DNA of 64,000 bases from assembly GCA_021737185.1 (NCBI GenBank), contig JAIPEL010000001.1, positions 1 to 64,000 of the forward strand. Direction: 5' to 3'. This stretch comes from Desulfobacterales bacterium. GTDB lineage: Bacteria > Desulfobacterota > Desulfobacteria > Desulfobacterales > CAFBRK01. The notes beneath the pieces were generated by a model. The model was not told the DNA's origin. It saw only the letters and a list, made by a program, of their open reading frames with translations, and did no database searches. Of the stretch, positions 7,309 through 15,370 are shown in pieces (within the stretch, counting starts at the first letter, position 1; each line of letters opens with the position of its first letter). Both the position numbers and the translations under genes were made by a program.

Positions 7309-9612
7309 TCAGCCCTCCTTTTTCTGCTGTTCCAGCAGGCTGGAAAGCTTGAGCGGATTGATGGGTGATTCGGTGATCCGGATGCCGACCGCGTCATAGA
7401 CGGCATTGGCCACTGCGGCGGCCGTGGGGATGGTCACCGGTTCTCCCAACCCCTTGGCGCCGGAGATGTTGGCCTCTGCGTCGGGCATTTCAATGGGGAC
7501 GCCGACGATGTCCGCCGGAACGTCCAGAGACGTCGGCAGCTTGTAATCGTGCCAGTTTCGGTTGACCATCTTTCCGGTCCGGTTTGCGTCCAGAATCCGC
7601 ATTTCCGTGGCCGCCAGCCCGATGCCCATGGTGACGCCGCCGATGACCTGGCTGTCGAAGGTCAGCCGGTTCATGACGCGGCCGCTCTCGTTCGTACTCA
7701 AAAACCTGAGAATACGCAGTTCCCCGGTGCGGGTGTTCACCTCGACTTCGCAAAACTGGGCGCAGAAGGGGTTGACCGTCTTTTTTTCCGGATTGGGTCC
7801 GCGGTGTCCCACGCCGACCACCACCCCTTGTCGCTTCAGACCGGAAATGTCGACGATGCGGATCCTGCGATCCGGCCGGCTGCGGGAAACGATGTCGTCT
7901 CCCGTGTAACGCAAGTCCTCCACGGGAAGGTCCATCTCTTCGGCGGCCATTTGCAGCAGGCGCCGCTTGACCTGCACCGCGGCATCCCGAACGGTGGGGG
8001 CTTCGGTGGGAACGGTTTTGCTCCCGCCGCTGGGGGTGGCATACTGGGTGGTGCCGGTGTCGGCATGTTCGATGCGGATCATTTCCGGCCGGAGGCCGAG
8101 TTCTTCGGCCGCCACCATGGCCATGACGGTCTTGGTGCCGGTGCCGATGTCGCTGGCCCCCATGTTCAAGTTGGCGCTGCCGTCGGAAAACAGCTTCAAG
8201 ATTACCGTCGAGGGCGGGCCGCCTCCCCCCACAAACCAGACGCTGCCGGCCATGCCCACCCCCCGGCGAAGGTGCCCCTTTTTTTCCTGTCCCGCGGTTT
8301 TCCGGCGGGCTTTTTCCCACCCGAACCGGCGGGCGCCTTCCTTGAAGCACTGTTTGAGACCGGTGGTCGTATAGGGAGGATTGCCCTCCCGTCCCTGACT
8401 GTAGTCGGGAACGTTTTTCAGGCGCAGGGCGACCGGATCCATTCCGATGGCCTCGGCTAGGGCGTCGAGCATCTGCTCCAGGGCCCAGGAGCACTGGGGA
8501 TGTCCCGGTGCCCGAAACGGCCGGGCCGGGCCGGCATTGATGTAAACGTCGGTGCACTCGGTTCGGACGTGGGGACACAGGTACAGATCCCGGATCTGCC
8601 AGTCCACCAAGGAGGTGCCCCCGGCGGGATAGGCGCCGCCGGTGCCCAGACAGGTGAAGGAAAGAGCGGTCAACGTGCCGTCTTTTTTCACCCCCGCTTT
8701 TAAGGTCATGTTGCTTGGGGGCCGGTTTCCCATGGCCAGAAACGTGGCTTCCCGCGGCAAAAAGCTCTTCACCGGACGGCCGGTCTTTTTGGCCAGCAGG
8801 GCGGCGACGATGCTGTAGCGGCTGGTTTGCAGTTTGCTGCCGAATCCCCCGCCCATGTAATGGCCGATGACGCGGACCTTTGACAGGGGAAGACCCAGGA
8901 CTTCGGCCACCCGGGATTGTACGGCGTATACGCCCTGGGTGGATTCCCAGATGGTCAGCACATCCCCGTCCCAGTTGGCCACGCACCCGTGCAGCTCCAG
9001 TGGGGTGTGCACCTCGGCCTCGGTGCGGTAGTGCTGCTCCAGGACCACGTCGGCCTCAAAAAAGCCTTTTTCCACATCGCCCCGGGAATAGGTGTCCGTT
9101 TTGAGCTTGTTGCCGTTTTCGTGGACTTTGGGGGCGTCCTTTTCAAGTGCCCGCCGCTCATCGGACACATGGGGCAGCACTTTGTAGTCGACGCGGACGG
9201 CCCCGGCGGCGTCCCAAGCCTGGTAGAGGGTCTCGGCGGCTACCGCGGCCACCGGTTCGCCTTCGAAGCGGCAGGTCTTGGGAAAGAGAGTCGTTTTCAC
9301 GTCACGAAAAGACCAGGGCAGATCCGTCTTCGGATCGCCGGGGCCGATGACCGCCCGAACTCGGGGCGGGGCTTCGGCCGCCGTGGTGTCCACTTTTTTT
9401 ACCTGCGCATGGGGGTGCGGACAGCGCAAAATGGCACCGTAGAGCATCCTGGGCAGCACGATGTCGGAAGGATACACCGCGGTACCGCTGACCCGCTCGT
9501 AGGCGTCGACCCGGGGCCGCGGCTTTCCGACGACATCGGTCCTCTCCCAGGGTCCTGGCGTTTCACCCGGTGAGGGGGTCTCCGGCACCGGCAGGCCTTC
9601 GGTGTAGTACAT
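7309..9612 (-). CDS. Molybdenum hydroxylase large (molybdopterin) subunit
   Basis: The 767-residue protein is the Mo-cofactor subunit of the xanthine dehydrogenase/aldehyde oxidase family. Visible features are the N-terminal a/b domain (YPSDIVLPRMLYGAILRC), the cofactor contact GHYMGGGFGSK, the substrate-pocket Arg region RPFRAPGHPQ, and the catalytic Glu in GAKGLGEPVTIP near the C-terminus. Reaction: hydroxylation of an aldehyde or N-heterocycle with water as oxygen source. The ATG at 9612 is chosen because AGGAG lies ten bases upstream; an ATG at 9633 is in frame but poorly placed. It has no signal peptide and would be exported with the Tat-bearing Fe-S subunit. The substrate is not evident. 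Confidence 0.88.
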   Translation of the reverse strand: MYYTEGLPVPETPSPGETPGPWERTDVVGKPRPRVDAYERVSGTAVYPSDIVLPRMLYGAILRCPHPHAQVKKVDTTAAEAPPRVRAVIGPGDPKTDLPWSFRDVKTTLFPKTCRFEGEPVAAVAAETLYQAWDAAGAVRVDYKVLPHVSDERRALEKDAPKVHENGNKLKTDTYSRGDVEKGFFEADVVLEQHYRTEAEVHTPLELHGCVANWDGDVLTIWESTQGVYAVQSRVAEVLGLPLSKVRVIGHYMGGGFGSKLQTSRYSIVAALLAKKTGRPVKSFLPREATFLAMGNRPPSNMTLKAGVKKDGTLTALSFTCLGTGGAYPAGGTSLVDWQIRDLYLCPHVRTECTDVYINAGPARPFRAPGHPQCSWALEQMLDALAEAIGMDPVALRLKNVPDYSQGREGNPPYTTTGLKQCFKEGARRFGWEKARRKTAGQEKKGHLRRGVGMAGSVWFVGGGGPPSTVILKLFSDGSANLNMGASDIGTGTKTVMAMVAAEELGLRPEMIRIEHADTGTTQYATPSGGSKTVPTEAPTVRDAAVQVKRRLLQMAAEEMDLPVEDLRYTGDDIVSRSRPDRRIRIVDISGLKRQGVVVGVGHRGPNPEKKTVNPFCAQFCEVEVNTRTGELRILRFLSTNESGRVMNRLTFDSQVIGGVTMGIGLAATEMRILDANRTGKMVNRNWHDYKLPTSLDVPADIVGVPIEMPDAEANISGAKGLGEPVTIPTAAAVANAVYDAVGIRITESPINPLKLSSLLEQQKKEG

Positions 9613-9701
9613 CGATTTCTGATCTCCTGGCATGGCTCACTCGCTTATATCGAATGGGTTCCCGGCCCCGGCCGAATCTGCCGGTGCCGTTTCGTCCTTG
9701 G

Positions 9702-10331
9702 CTACTTACTGCGTGCCTTGGCGGCTTTTTCGGCGGCCTTGAAGATGTGGCTGTAAGCGCCGCACCGGCAGAGATTACCGCTGACTGCGATGCGGATTTC
9801 CTCCGTGGTGGGCGACGGATTTTTCCGCAAAAGTCCTTCCACGGACATGATCTGGCCCGGGGTGCAATAGCCGCACTGAAAGGCGTCTTCTTCGGCGAAC
9901 GCCGTCTGCACGGCACCGAGCTCTTCGCCGTTCAACAGGCCTTCCACCGTCGTGATTTCTGCGCCTTCGGCCTCCAGCGCTAAAGTCAGACAGGCATAGC
10001 GGGGAACGTGTCCGATGAGCACCGTGCATGCGCCGCACTCTCCGCGGCTGCAGCCCTCTTTGGTGCCGGTCAGGCCCAGCTTTTCGCGCAGCACATAGAG
10101 AAGACTCCATCGGGGCTCCACCAGCAGGTGGTGATCCCGGGCGTTGATGTGCAGCGAGAGCTTGCTCAGCGAATCGGCGTTTATCACTTCCTCCTCCTTT
10201 TCGCCCCCGCCGGATGCAAAGAGGCGGCTCGATGCCGCCACACAGACGGTGCCCGCCCCGACGCCGGCCATGAAGCTTCTTCGGGAGATACGGTGGTTGG
10301 AAAGACTCCGCTTCGGGTTGGGTTTTTCCAT
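9702..10331 (-). CDS. Molybdenum hydroxylase [2Fe-2S] subunit with Tat signal (PaoA/YagT-like)
   Basis: The 209-residue small subunit binds two [2Fe-2S] clusters: Cys94, 99, 102 and 114 (CSRGECGAC then YAC) and Cys153, 156, 188 and 190 (CGYC then CRC). The N-terminus carries a twin-arginine export signal, SRRSFMAGVGAG (Arg17-Arg18), as in E. coli PaoA, so the holoenzyme is expected in the periplasm. It is the first gene of the three-gene operon Fe-S, Mo, FAD; in paoABC the order is Fe-S, FAD, Mo. GGAGG lies seven bases before the ATG. No dedicated chaperone gene (paoD/xdhC type) is seen nearby. Confidence 0.9.
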   Translation of the reverse strand: MEKPNPKRSLSNHRISRRSFMAGVGAGTVCVAASSRLFASGGGEKEEEVINADSLSKLSLHINARDHHLLVEPRWSLLYVLREKLGLTGTKEGCSRGECGACTVLIGHVPRYACLTLALEAEGAEITTVEGLLNGEELGAVQTAFAEEDAFQCGYCTPGQIMSVEGLLRKNPSPTTEEIRIAVSGNLCRCGAYSHIFKAAEKAAKARSK

Positions 10332-10836
10332 TGGCGGCCTCCAGCAATCGGATTAACCAAAATTGTGGTTCATTACCGCCGCTGTCCGGCGGAGCGGCCC
10401 ATTGGACCGGGAAACAAACGGAGCTCATAGCGGCAGCGGCATTGACGCCTCTCTGCGGCCGATCAGCCGAGCCCAGCCGCAAATCGATGCTGTTGCAAGT
10501 AAATGACCATTCGCATGAAATCGAGGGTCAATCCAATGGGTGCAAGACCGTATTCCTGCGGGGGGGAAAATCTATTTTTGCAGGCGCCATGGGAGGCCTG
10601 AACCGCAGCGTGGGCTTCAGGTAGAAAAAATACAGTCTTCCACGCATTTATGTGCCGGGGCATCGGGGCTATTCATGGCAACGAGGTTTTCAAGATCGAG
10701 ATCGAACAAAAGCGGTAGAATCGCCGTCCCGATTCTATCAGGGCGTTTTGCCATCACGTACCATTGGTTTCGGCCTCGGTGAACGACCGCAGCGGACAGC
10801 CTTTTCAGCTTCCGGGGAAGGGGTTAATTGCCAACC
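10332..10836. other. Non-coding gap upstream of the molybdenum hydroxylase operon
   Basis: About 500 bases with no reading frame I can support on either strand. The segment presumably holds the promoter of the minus-strand hydroxylase operon, but no convincing -35/-10 pair was found. Short frames on both strands lack ribosome sites and family resemblance. Confidence 0.5.
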
Positions 10837-10995
10837 ATGGCCTGCCCAGCGACAAGTAAGCCCGCCGCACTTTCACGCGTCATCGGCATCGACGCCGGCG
10901 CCGTCTCCGTGTCGGTCGCTGAAATCGAGCGGGCCGGGGCGCGGCCTGATTTTCTCTATCGTTGCGGGCAGATGACGCTGTATATGGCGGAGTAG
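10837..10995 (+). pseudogene. N-terminal remnant of a BadF/BadG/BcrA/BcrD-type activase
   Basis: The frame starts at an ATG preceded by a purine-rich GGGGAAGGGG stretch and encodes SRVIGIDAGAVSVSVAEIE, the phosphate-1 motif of the ASKHA-fold ATPases that activate 2-hydroxyacyl-CoA dehydratases and benzoyl-CoA reductases. After about 41 residues the similarity stops and the frame runs antisense into the 3' end of the next gene, ending at a TAG after 52 codons. A complete activase is about 260 residues or more, so this is a truncated leftover, most likely from a deletion that brought the convergent dehydrogenase gene alongside. Confidence 0.65.
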
Positions 10996-11831
10996 TCCGC
11001 ATCGCCGAGTCCCCGGTGCAAGGCCTCTTCAACGATTCGCCGGACGCCGTCGAGGCCGGCGGTATCCAGGTTCGAGGCTGCCGCTGCAGAAAGGGCCAGC
11101 CCGACGTCTTTGGCCAGATGCCGGGTTGGAAAATTCGGATCGGAGAAATCGGCCGCCAGCATGCGGTCCAGCTTCTTGTCGAAGGTCGGGGCATAGAGGG
11201 CGCTTTTGCGCAGGATCTCCATGAACCGGTCCGTCGAGACCCCGCTTTTCCGCACCAGGGCAAGGCTGAGGCAGAATGCGGCGGTAAGGCTCGCGATGAG
11301 CTGGTTCATCGCAAGCTTCAAGACGGCGGCCCTGCCGACGTCACCGATCAGAAGGGGGGCCGGCCCGAAGCACGCCAACAGCCCGGACCACCTCTGAAGC
11401 TGTTCGTCCGAGGCGCCCGCCATCACGATCAACTCCCCCTTGCGGGCCTCGGGAAGACTTCCCAGCACCGGCGCCTCGAAATAGTCCCCGCCGCCGGCTT
11501 CGATCCGCCGATGCAAGCCGGTGCTCTGCTCCGGCGAGATCGTTCCCATCTGGATGACGGTTTTGCCGGAAAGCACCGCCGGAGGCTCGGAAGCAAAGAG
11601 GACATGCTCAATGGCCGGGTGATCTGAAAGCATCAGGACAACGCCGTCGGCCCCGGAAATCGCCTCCGCCGCATTCTTGGAGATGGTTGCCCCGAGCTCC
11701 GCCAGGGGGGCGGCTTTTTCGGGCGTCCGGTTCCAGGCGGTCAGCCGGTAGCCCGCCTTCAAAATTCGTTCTGCCATGGGCCGGCCCATGAGGCCGGTGC
11801 CGATCATTGCGATGTTCGGTTTTGTTGACAT
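10956..11831 (-). CDS. NAD(P)-dependent beta-hydroxyacid dehydrogenase (3-hydroxyisobutyrate/glyoxylate reductase type)
   Basis: The 291-residue protein has the Rossmann loop MIGTGLMGRPMA (about 9-20), the substrate-binding motif near residues 118-128 (FEAPVLGSLPEA) and the catalytic Lys172 in KLAMNQ. The family oxidises or reduces 3-hydroxy acids such as 3-hydroxyisobutyrate, tartronate semialdehyde or 4-hydroxybutyrate/succinic semialdehyde. The exact substrate is open. GGAGG lies upstream of the ATG. Its 3' end overlaps the activase remnant on the opposite strand, marking a rearrangement point. Confidence 0.87.
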   Translation of the reverse strand: MSTKPNIAMIGTGLMGRPMAERILKAGYRLTAWNRTPEKAAPLAELGATISKNAAEAISGADGVVLMLSDHPAIEHVLFASEPPAVLSGKTVIQMGTISPEQSTGLHRRIEAGGGDYFEAPVLGSLPEARKGELIVMAGASDEQLQRWSGLLACFGPAPLLIGDVGRAAVLKLAMNQLIASLTAAFCLSLALVRKSGVSTDRFMEILRKSALYAPTFDKKLDRMLAADFSDPNFPTRHLAKDVGLALSAAAASNLDTAGLDGVRRIVEEALHRGLGDADYSAIYSVICPQR

Positions 11832-12070
11832 GACATGCCTCCAAGTTCAAATTGCCGCAGCGGCAAAACCGCTCTTATGAAACTACCCCAAAAGATCGGC
11901 AAGTGAATACCCTCGGGGGAGCCCATAGTCCCGCGCCGAGCATCGCAAATCCGGCCGGATCAGGCCCTTTCGCTGTTTGAGGCCCCCGTTCTTTGGGGCC
12001 GAGTTCGAAAGGGCCCCGGCCGGATTGAGAAGCGCAGGAAGAAGCGGGGCGCAGGGCGCCTTTTCTTTTG

Positions 12071-12104
12071 GTTACTTTTCTTTGGGCGAGCAAAGAAAAG
12101 TAAC
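12071..12104. repeat. 14-bp-stem hairpin of a widespread proteobacterial repeat
   Basis: GTTACTTTTCTTTG, six-base loop, CAAAGAAAAGTAAC is a perfect stem. Together with the flanking GC-rich segment from about 11920 it matches, from memory, an intergenic repeat common in proteobacterial genomes whose spurious translation contains FGEQRKVT. It probably acts as an RNA hairpin. Between 11832 and 12594 there is no supported gene. Confidence 0.65.
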
Positions 12105-12169
12105 AAGTAAAATGTATAAATATCAAGATATTATAAAAAATGGTTTCATCTTTGATCAAACTGAACGCC

Positions 12170-12405
12170 TCGGCGGTCAGCGGCGGGGCTTATGTGAAAC
12201 TTCATTTTCCCGGTCCGTCATTCCTGGCTTGACAAGCCTGCCCCGGACCCCGATCCGGGGGGGCTCCAGGTTTTTGTGGATCCCGGCTCGGAGTTTATCC
12301 CGCACTTGATGCGGGACTTCGCTTCCGTCTTGAGTCTTCGCTCTGCGAGCTACGCCGGACAGGTCGGCCGGGATGACGGGCGGGGAAGTTTCATTCTTGG
12401 TCAAA
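12170..12405. repeat. Dispersed extragenic repeat block
   Basis: The segment opens with GTCAGCGGC and CTTATGTGAAACTTC, the same string that borders the inverted-repeat arm at 1315, and closes with GGGAAGTTTCAT, its inverse. Inside are further GC-rich inverted words, such as CCCCGGACCCCGATCCGGGG and GCTACGCCGGACAGGTCGGC. The latter recurs at about 52912. No coding potential is apparent. Confidence 0.6.
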
Positions 12406-12570
12406 TCCTGTTCAGAGAGCAAGACGGCGGGCATGATTCCGGATCTCGATCCGCTCCGCTGCGTTCGCCTGCAAATACAGCTGGAAGTGGCTGGCAGCCC
12501 TTTGCTTCCTTAAGTGCATAAAGTATAGAACGTCCCCTCTTTTTTCGGATTTTAAGCCTTTACGCCGCAT

Positions 12571-12602
12571 CGAAATGAAATTGCGTCAGCGATTTCATTT
12601 CG
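12571..12602. repeat. Gene-end palindrome overlapping the sensor kinase stop
   Basis: CGAAATGAAATTGC, loop GTCA, GCGATTTCATTTCG pair over 14 positions with one mismatch. The TGA of the minus-strand kinase gene (12595-12597) lies inside the stem, so the palindrome may have created this stop. Confidence 0.7.
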
Positions 12603-13701
12603 AGGCGGCGTCGATGTCGAAGATTTTCTTGCCCTGGACGTAGTCCTTGGTCTGGTACTGGGTGATCCGTTGAATCTTGTTGGTGATTTCAACCAGTTTC
12701 CCGATGTTTTCGGCGACCAGCTTTCGGAATTCGTCCCTGACCGGCGCATCGAGCTTGCCCTCGGCCAGTTTTTTGCTGCCGAGCAGCACGACCTGCAGCG
12801 GACTGCTCAGCTCGTGGCTGACGGCGCCCGCCAGTTCGAGGATGGCCTGCAGTTTTTCTTTTTCCTTGCGGTCTTCTTCCGCCTTTTTATTCTGGGTGAT
12901 ATCCATGAAGTAGCCCATAACGGCACGCCGCTCCCGGTGCTGGACCGAGGTGACCGCCTCGATGATCCACTTGACCGTGCCGTGTTTGTCGACGATGCAA
13001 AATTCGTAGGGCGTCGATCGAACCCCCTTGAGGGTCTCGACGGCGTTTTGATGGACCTGGTCCCTGTACTCTTCGTGCACGATGTCCAGGGGAGGGATAT
13101 GCGGCAGTTCGTCTTTGGAATAGCCGGTGATTCTCGTAAATTCGTCGTTGAAATACAAAAACTTCCCGTCCTGGATCAGGTAGCAGCCGATAAATGCCGC
13201 GTGGATGGCCCGGTTGATTTCCTGCTCGGCCTCTTTGGTGCTGGTGATGTCCCGAATGACCCCTTCGACGGCGATCGGGGCGCCGGCCTCGTCCCGGCTG
13301 ACCGTCCATTGGTCGTGCATCCAGCAAGTTCGCTGCTCGGCGTCGGTAAGCCGGTAGACGCATTCACCGCTATGTTTTCCCGTTTCAAGGGAATCCTGGA
13401 TCGCCCGTTTCAATGTTTCTCTGTCTTGGGCATGGATTTTTGAATAGGCGCCCTCCAGGGAAAGATTTTTGACGCCGCTTTTTTGGGTTCCGTAAAGCGC
13501 CAGAAACAGTTTGTTGAAAAAGGTGAAGGTCTGCGATTCGATGTCGAACTGGTAAAGGGCGTTCTGGGACCGGTCGGCCAGTCGCACGAATTCCTCGGAC
13601 AGGACCCGGACGATCTTGTCTTGCTCGTCCCTTTTGGAAAGCTCCGATTCCAGCTGCCTGGCCCGGGCTTCCATCTCCTCGTAGGTCGGCTTGTCGGGCA
13701 T
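12595..13701 (-). CDS. PAS-domain sensor kinase lacking the ATPase domain
   Basis: The 368-residue product starts with a coiled region (YEEMEARARQLESELSKR), followed by two or three PAS units, each ending in a DIT linker (IRDITSTKEAEQE and MDITQNKKAEED), and then a HisKA dimerisation/phosphoacceptor helix with AGAVSHELSSPLQ. It stops about 70 residues after that His, so the HATPase_c domain is absent. The stop codon sits inside a palindrome, which suggests truncation by insertion or deletion. It could still act as a PAS sensor or phosphotransfer partner. The start at 13701 has GGAG seven bases upstream. Confidence 0.75.
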   Translation of the reverse strand: MPDKPTYEEMEARARQLESELSKRDEQDKIVRVLSEEFVRLADRSQNALYQFDIESQTFTFFNKLFLALYGTQKSGVKNLSLEGAYSKIHAQDRETLKRAIQDSLETGKHSGECVYRLTDAEQRTCWMHDQWTVSRDEAGAPIAVEGVIRDITSTKEAEQEINRAIHAAFIGCYLIQDGKFLYFNDEFTRITGYSKDELPHIPPLDIVHEEYRDQVHQNAVETLKGVRSTPYEFCIVDKHGTVKWIIEAVTSVQHRERRAVMGYFMDITQNKKAEEDRKEKEKLQAILELAGAVSHELSSPLQVVLLGSKKLAEGKLDAPVRDEFRKLVAENIGKLVEITNKIQRITQYQTKDYVQGKKIFDIDAASK

Positions 13702-13902
13702 ACAACGCTCCATTTTCTGCGGCCTTCCGGCCGTTGACGGGTCCGCGGCAACGGCACAGTCCATATCAAAGCTCGACGGGCGTGGAAAGGCTGTATCGAT
13801 AAACCGACCGGCTAATGGAAATCTCCTTCTGTGGATAGGAATAGGTCCTTCAAGCACCAGATATCGGCGACGGCAGGGCGGAGGCCCAATCGTTTCGGCT
13901 GT

Positions 13903-13935
13903 AAAAACGGGGTTTCGGCTCTCGCCGAAACCCCG
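13903..13935 (-). terminator. Rho-independent terminator after the 47-residue Cys-rich gene
   Basis: Read on the minus strand: CGGGGTTTCGGC, loop GAGA, GCCGAAACCCCG, then a T5 run. The perfect 12-bp GC-rich stem and T tract lie about 45 bases after the stop of the gene at 13980. This is the clearest intrinsic terminator in the window. Confidence 0.85.
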
Positions 13936-13979
13936 CGTCCAAGGTTCAGTTTACGTTCTTATATCGGGGACAGCCGGTG

Positions 13980-14123
13980 CTACCCGAGAATGCAGCCGCA
14001 GGAGCACTGGGCCATTTTCATCTTGCACACCGATTCGTCCTCTTTGCTGCGCATACATCGGCTGTAAGCCGACTCGCAGTCCTCGTAGCAGGAACGGTCG
14101 AATGTCTTGTCAGATACGTCCAT
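13980..14123 (-). CDS. 47-residue Cys-rich protein of unknown function
   Basis: The frame encodes MDVSDKTFDRSCYEDCESAY and ends MAQCSCGCILG. Cysteines fall at 12, 16, 23, 33, 40, 42 and 44. The CxxxC, CxxxxxxC and CxC spacing suggests metal binding or disulfide pairing. AGGGGG lies eight bases before the ATG, and a strong terminator follows, so this is a well-defined single-gene transcript in spite of its size. No signal peptide is present. I know no family for it. Confidence 0.75.
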   Translation of the reverse strand: MDVSDKTFDRSCYEDCESAYSRCMRSKEDESVCKMKMAQCSCGCILG

Positions 14124-14330
14124 TTTATACCCCCTGGTGAGAGATTGGTTGCCGACGATCGAACCGGTCGCTCCGATTTTCCAACCGGCTCATGTTAAAT
14201 CATAATGATTTTTGGCGGCGAGGGAAGGTCGGAAAGAGCCTCCTTTTCGGAAACACCCATACACTGGATGGGTAACCGCTGTAATATTCCGATATTTTTG
14301 ATATGGGCATTGATAAGGAGAGCGCCGACG

Positions 14331-15098
14331 ATGGCTGTTTTGCCCCCCTTGATCGACACCCACGCCCACATATGCGATGAATCCTTTGACAGGGACCGTG
14401 CCCGGGTGCTGGCCCGGGCCGAGGCGGCGGGCGTCGCCGCGATCATCGCCGTGGGAGAGGACCTCGCAGACGCCGAAAAAAACCTTGCCCTGGCCCGTCG
14501 ATTTCCCATTCTTCGGCCTGCGGCAGGACTCTATCCAACCCTCCTTGCCCCGGTTGCGGCCGATGAGATGGTCTCGTTTATCCGGCGGCACCGGGACAGG
14601 TTTTGGGCGGTGGGCGAGGTCGGACTCGACTTCTGGGCCGTAAAAGAGCAAACAGAACGGGCGGTGCAGCGAAAGATCTTTGCGCGGTTTATCGACCTGG
14701 CCAGGGAGCTGGACCTTCCGTTGAACGTGCACTCCCGCTCGGCCGGCCGGCATGCCGTGCAGATGCTGATCGAACGCGGCGCTGTCAGCGTCCAGCTCCA
14801 TGCCTTCGACGGCAAGTTCTCCACCGCCCGCCCCGCCGTGGAGGCCGGGTATTACTTTTCGATTCCCCCCTCGGTCGTGCGCTCCCGCCAGAAACAGAAG
14901 CTCGTCAGCCATCTGCCCCTCGACCGTCTGCTGGTGGAAACCGACAGTCCGGTGCTGGGCGCCGACAGGGCCGTGCGAAACGAACCGGCCAACCTGCCTC
15001 TGGCGATTCGCGCCGTCGCCGAAATCAAGCAGGTTTCCGAAGAGGCTGTACGCGCCGCGGTCGGTCAAAACGCACAGGATTTGTACCGGCTCGTATAA
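14331..15098 (+). CDS. TatD family metal-dependent hydrolase
   Basis: The 255-residue TIM-barrel protein carries the TatD-type metal ligands: IDTHAHICDESF at the N-terminus, GEVGLDFW (Glu ligand), LNVHSRSAG and LHAFDGK (His ligands) and VETDSPVL (Asp ligand near the C-terminus). TatD proteins are 3'-exonucleases or DNases; this one has the usual length of about 255-265. The ATG at 14331 is preceded by AAGGAG; the frame is open further 5' without a ribosome site. Confidence 0.88.
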   Translation: MAVLPPLIDTHAHICDESFDRDRARVLARAEAAGVAAIIAVGEDLADAEKNLALARRFPILRPAAGLYPTLLAPVAADEMVSFIRRHRDRFWAVGEVGLDFWAVKEQTERAVQRKIFARFIDLARELDLPLNVHSRSAGRHAVQMLIERGAVSVQLHAFDGKFSTARPAVEAGYYFSIPPSVVRSRQKQKLVSHLPLDRLLVETDSPVLGADRAVRNEPANLPLAIRAVAEIKQVSEEAVRAAVGQNAQDLYRLV

Positions 15099-15210
15099 AT
15101 CTCCCGCCGGAGAATATAGAATCTGGAATCTGGAATTTTGAATCCCGCCGCTCTTTCCGCAGCCTAGTTGGAAGCCCCCAAAAAAATCTGCATTTTTTTC
15201 TAAAAAGGGG

Positions 15211-15239
15211 TTGACTCTCTTCGAGTGGTACCCTAAGTA
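15211..15239 (+). promoter_or_regulatory. Candidate promoter of the IclR-led catabolic cluster
   Basis: TTGACT (15211-15216), 17-bp spacer, TAAGTA (15234-15239), in an AT-rich stretch (to about 15275) that stands out from the GC-rich surroundings. The -10 is a weak match, and other placements are possible, such as TATATT just downstream. The region carries several short AT-rich inverted words where an IclR dimer might bind. Only the position and base composition are directly seen. Confidence 0.35.
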
Positions 15240-15370
15240 TATTGTCACATATAGTATTATAGCGTCATACATAGAGAGACAGAGAGGCTGGCGGGCGCTT
15301 GCCTTTCAAGCAGCGCCGGAGCCGCTTCGGCGCCTTCCGGCCGGAGGGCGCCCGAAGCCTGGAGTTGACG

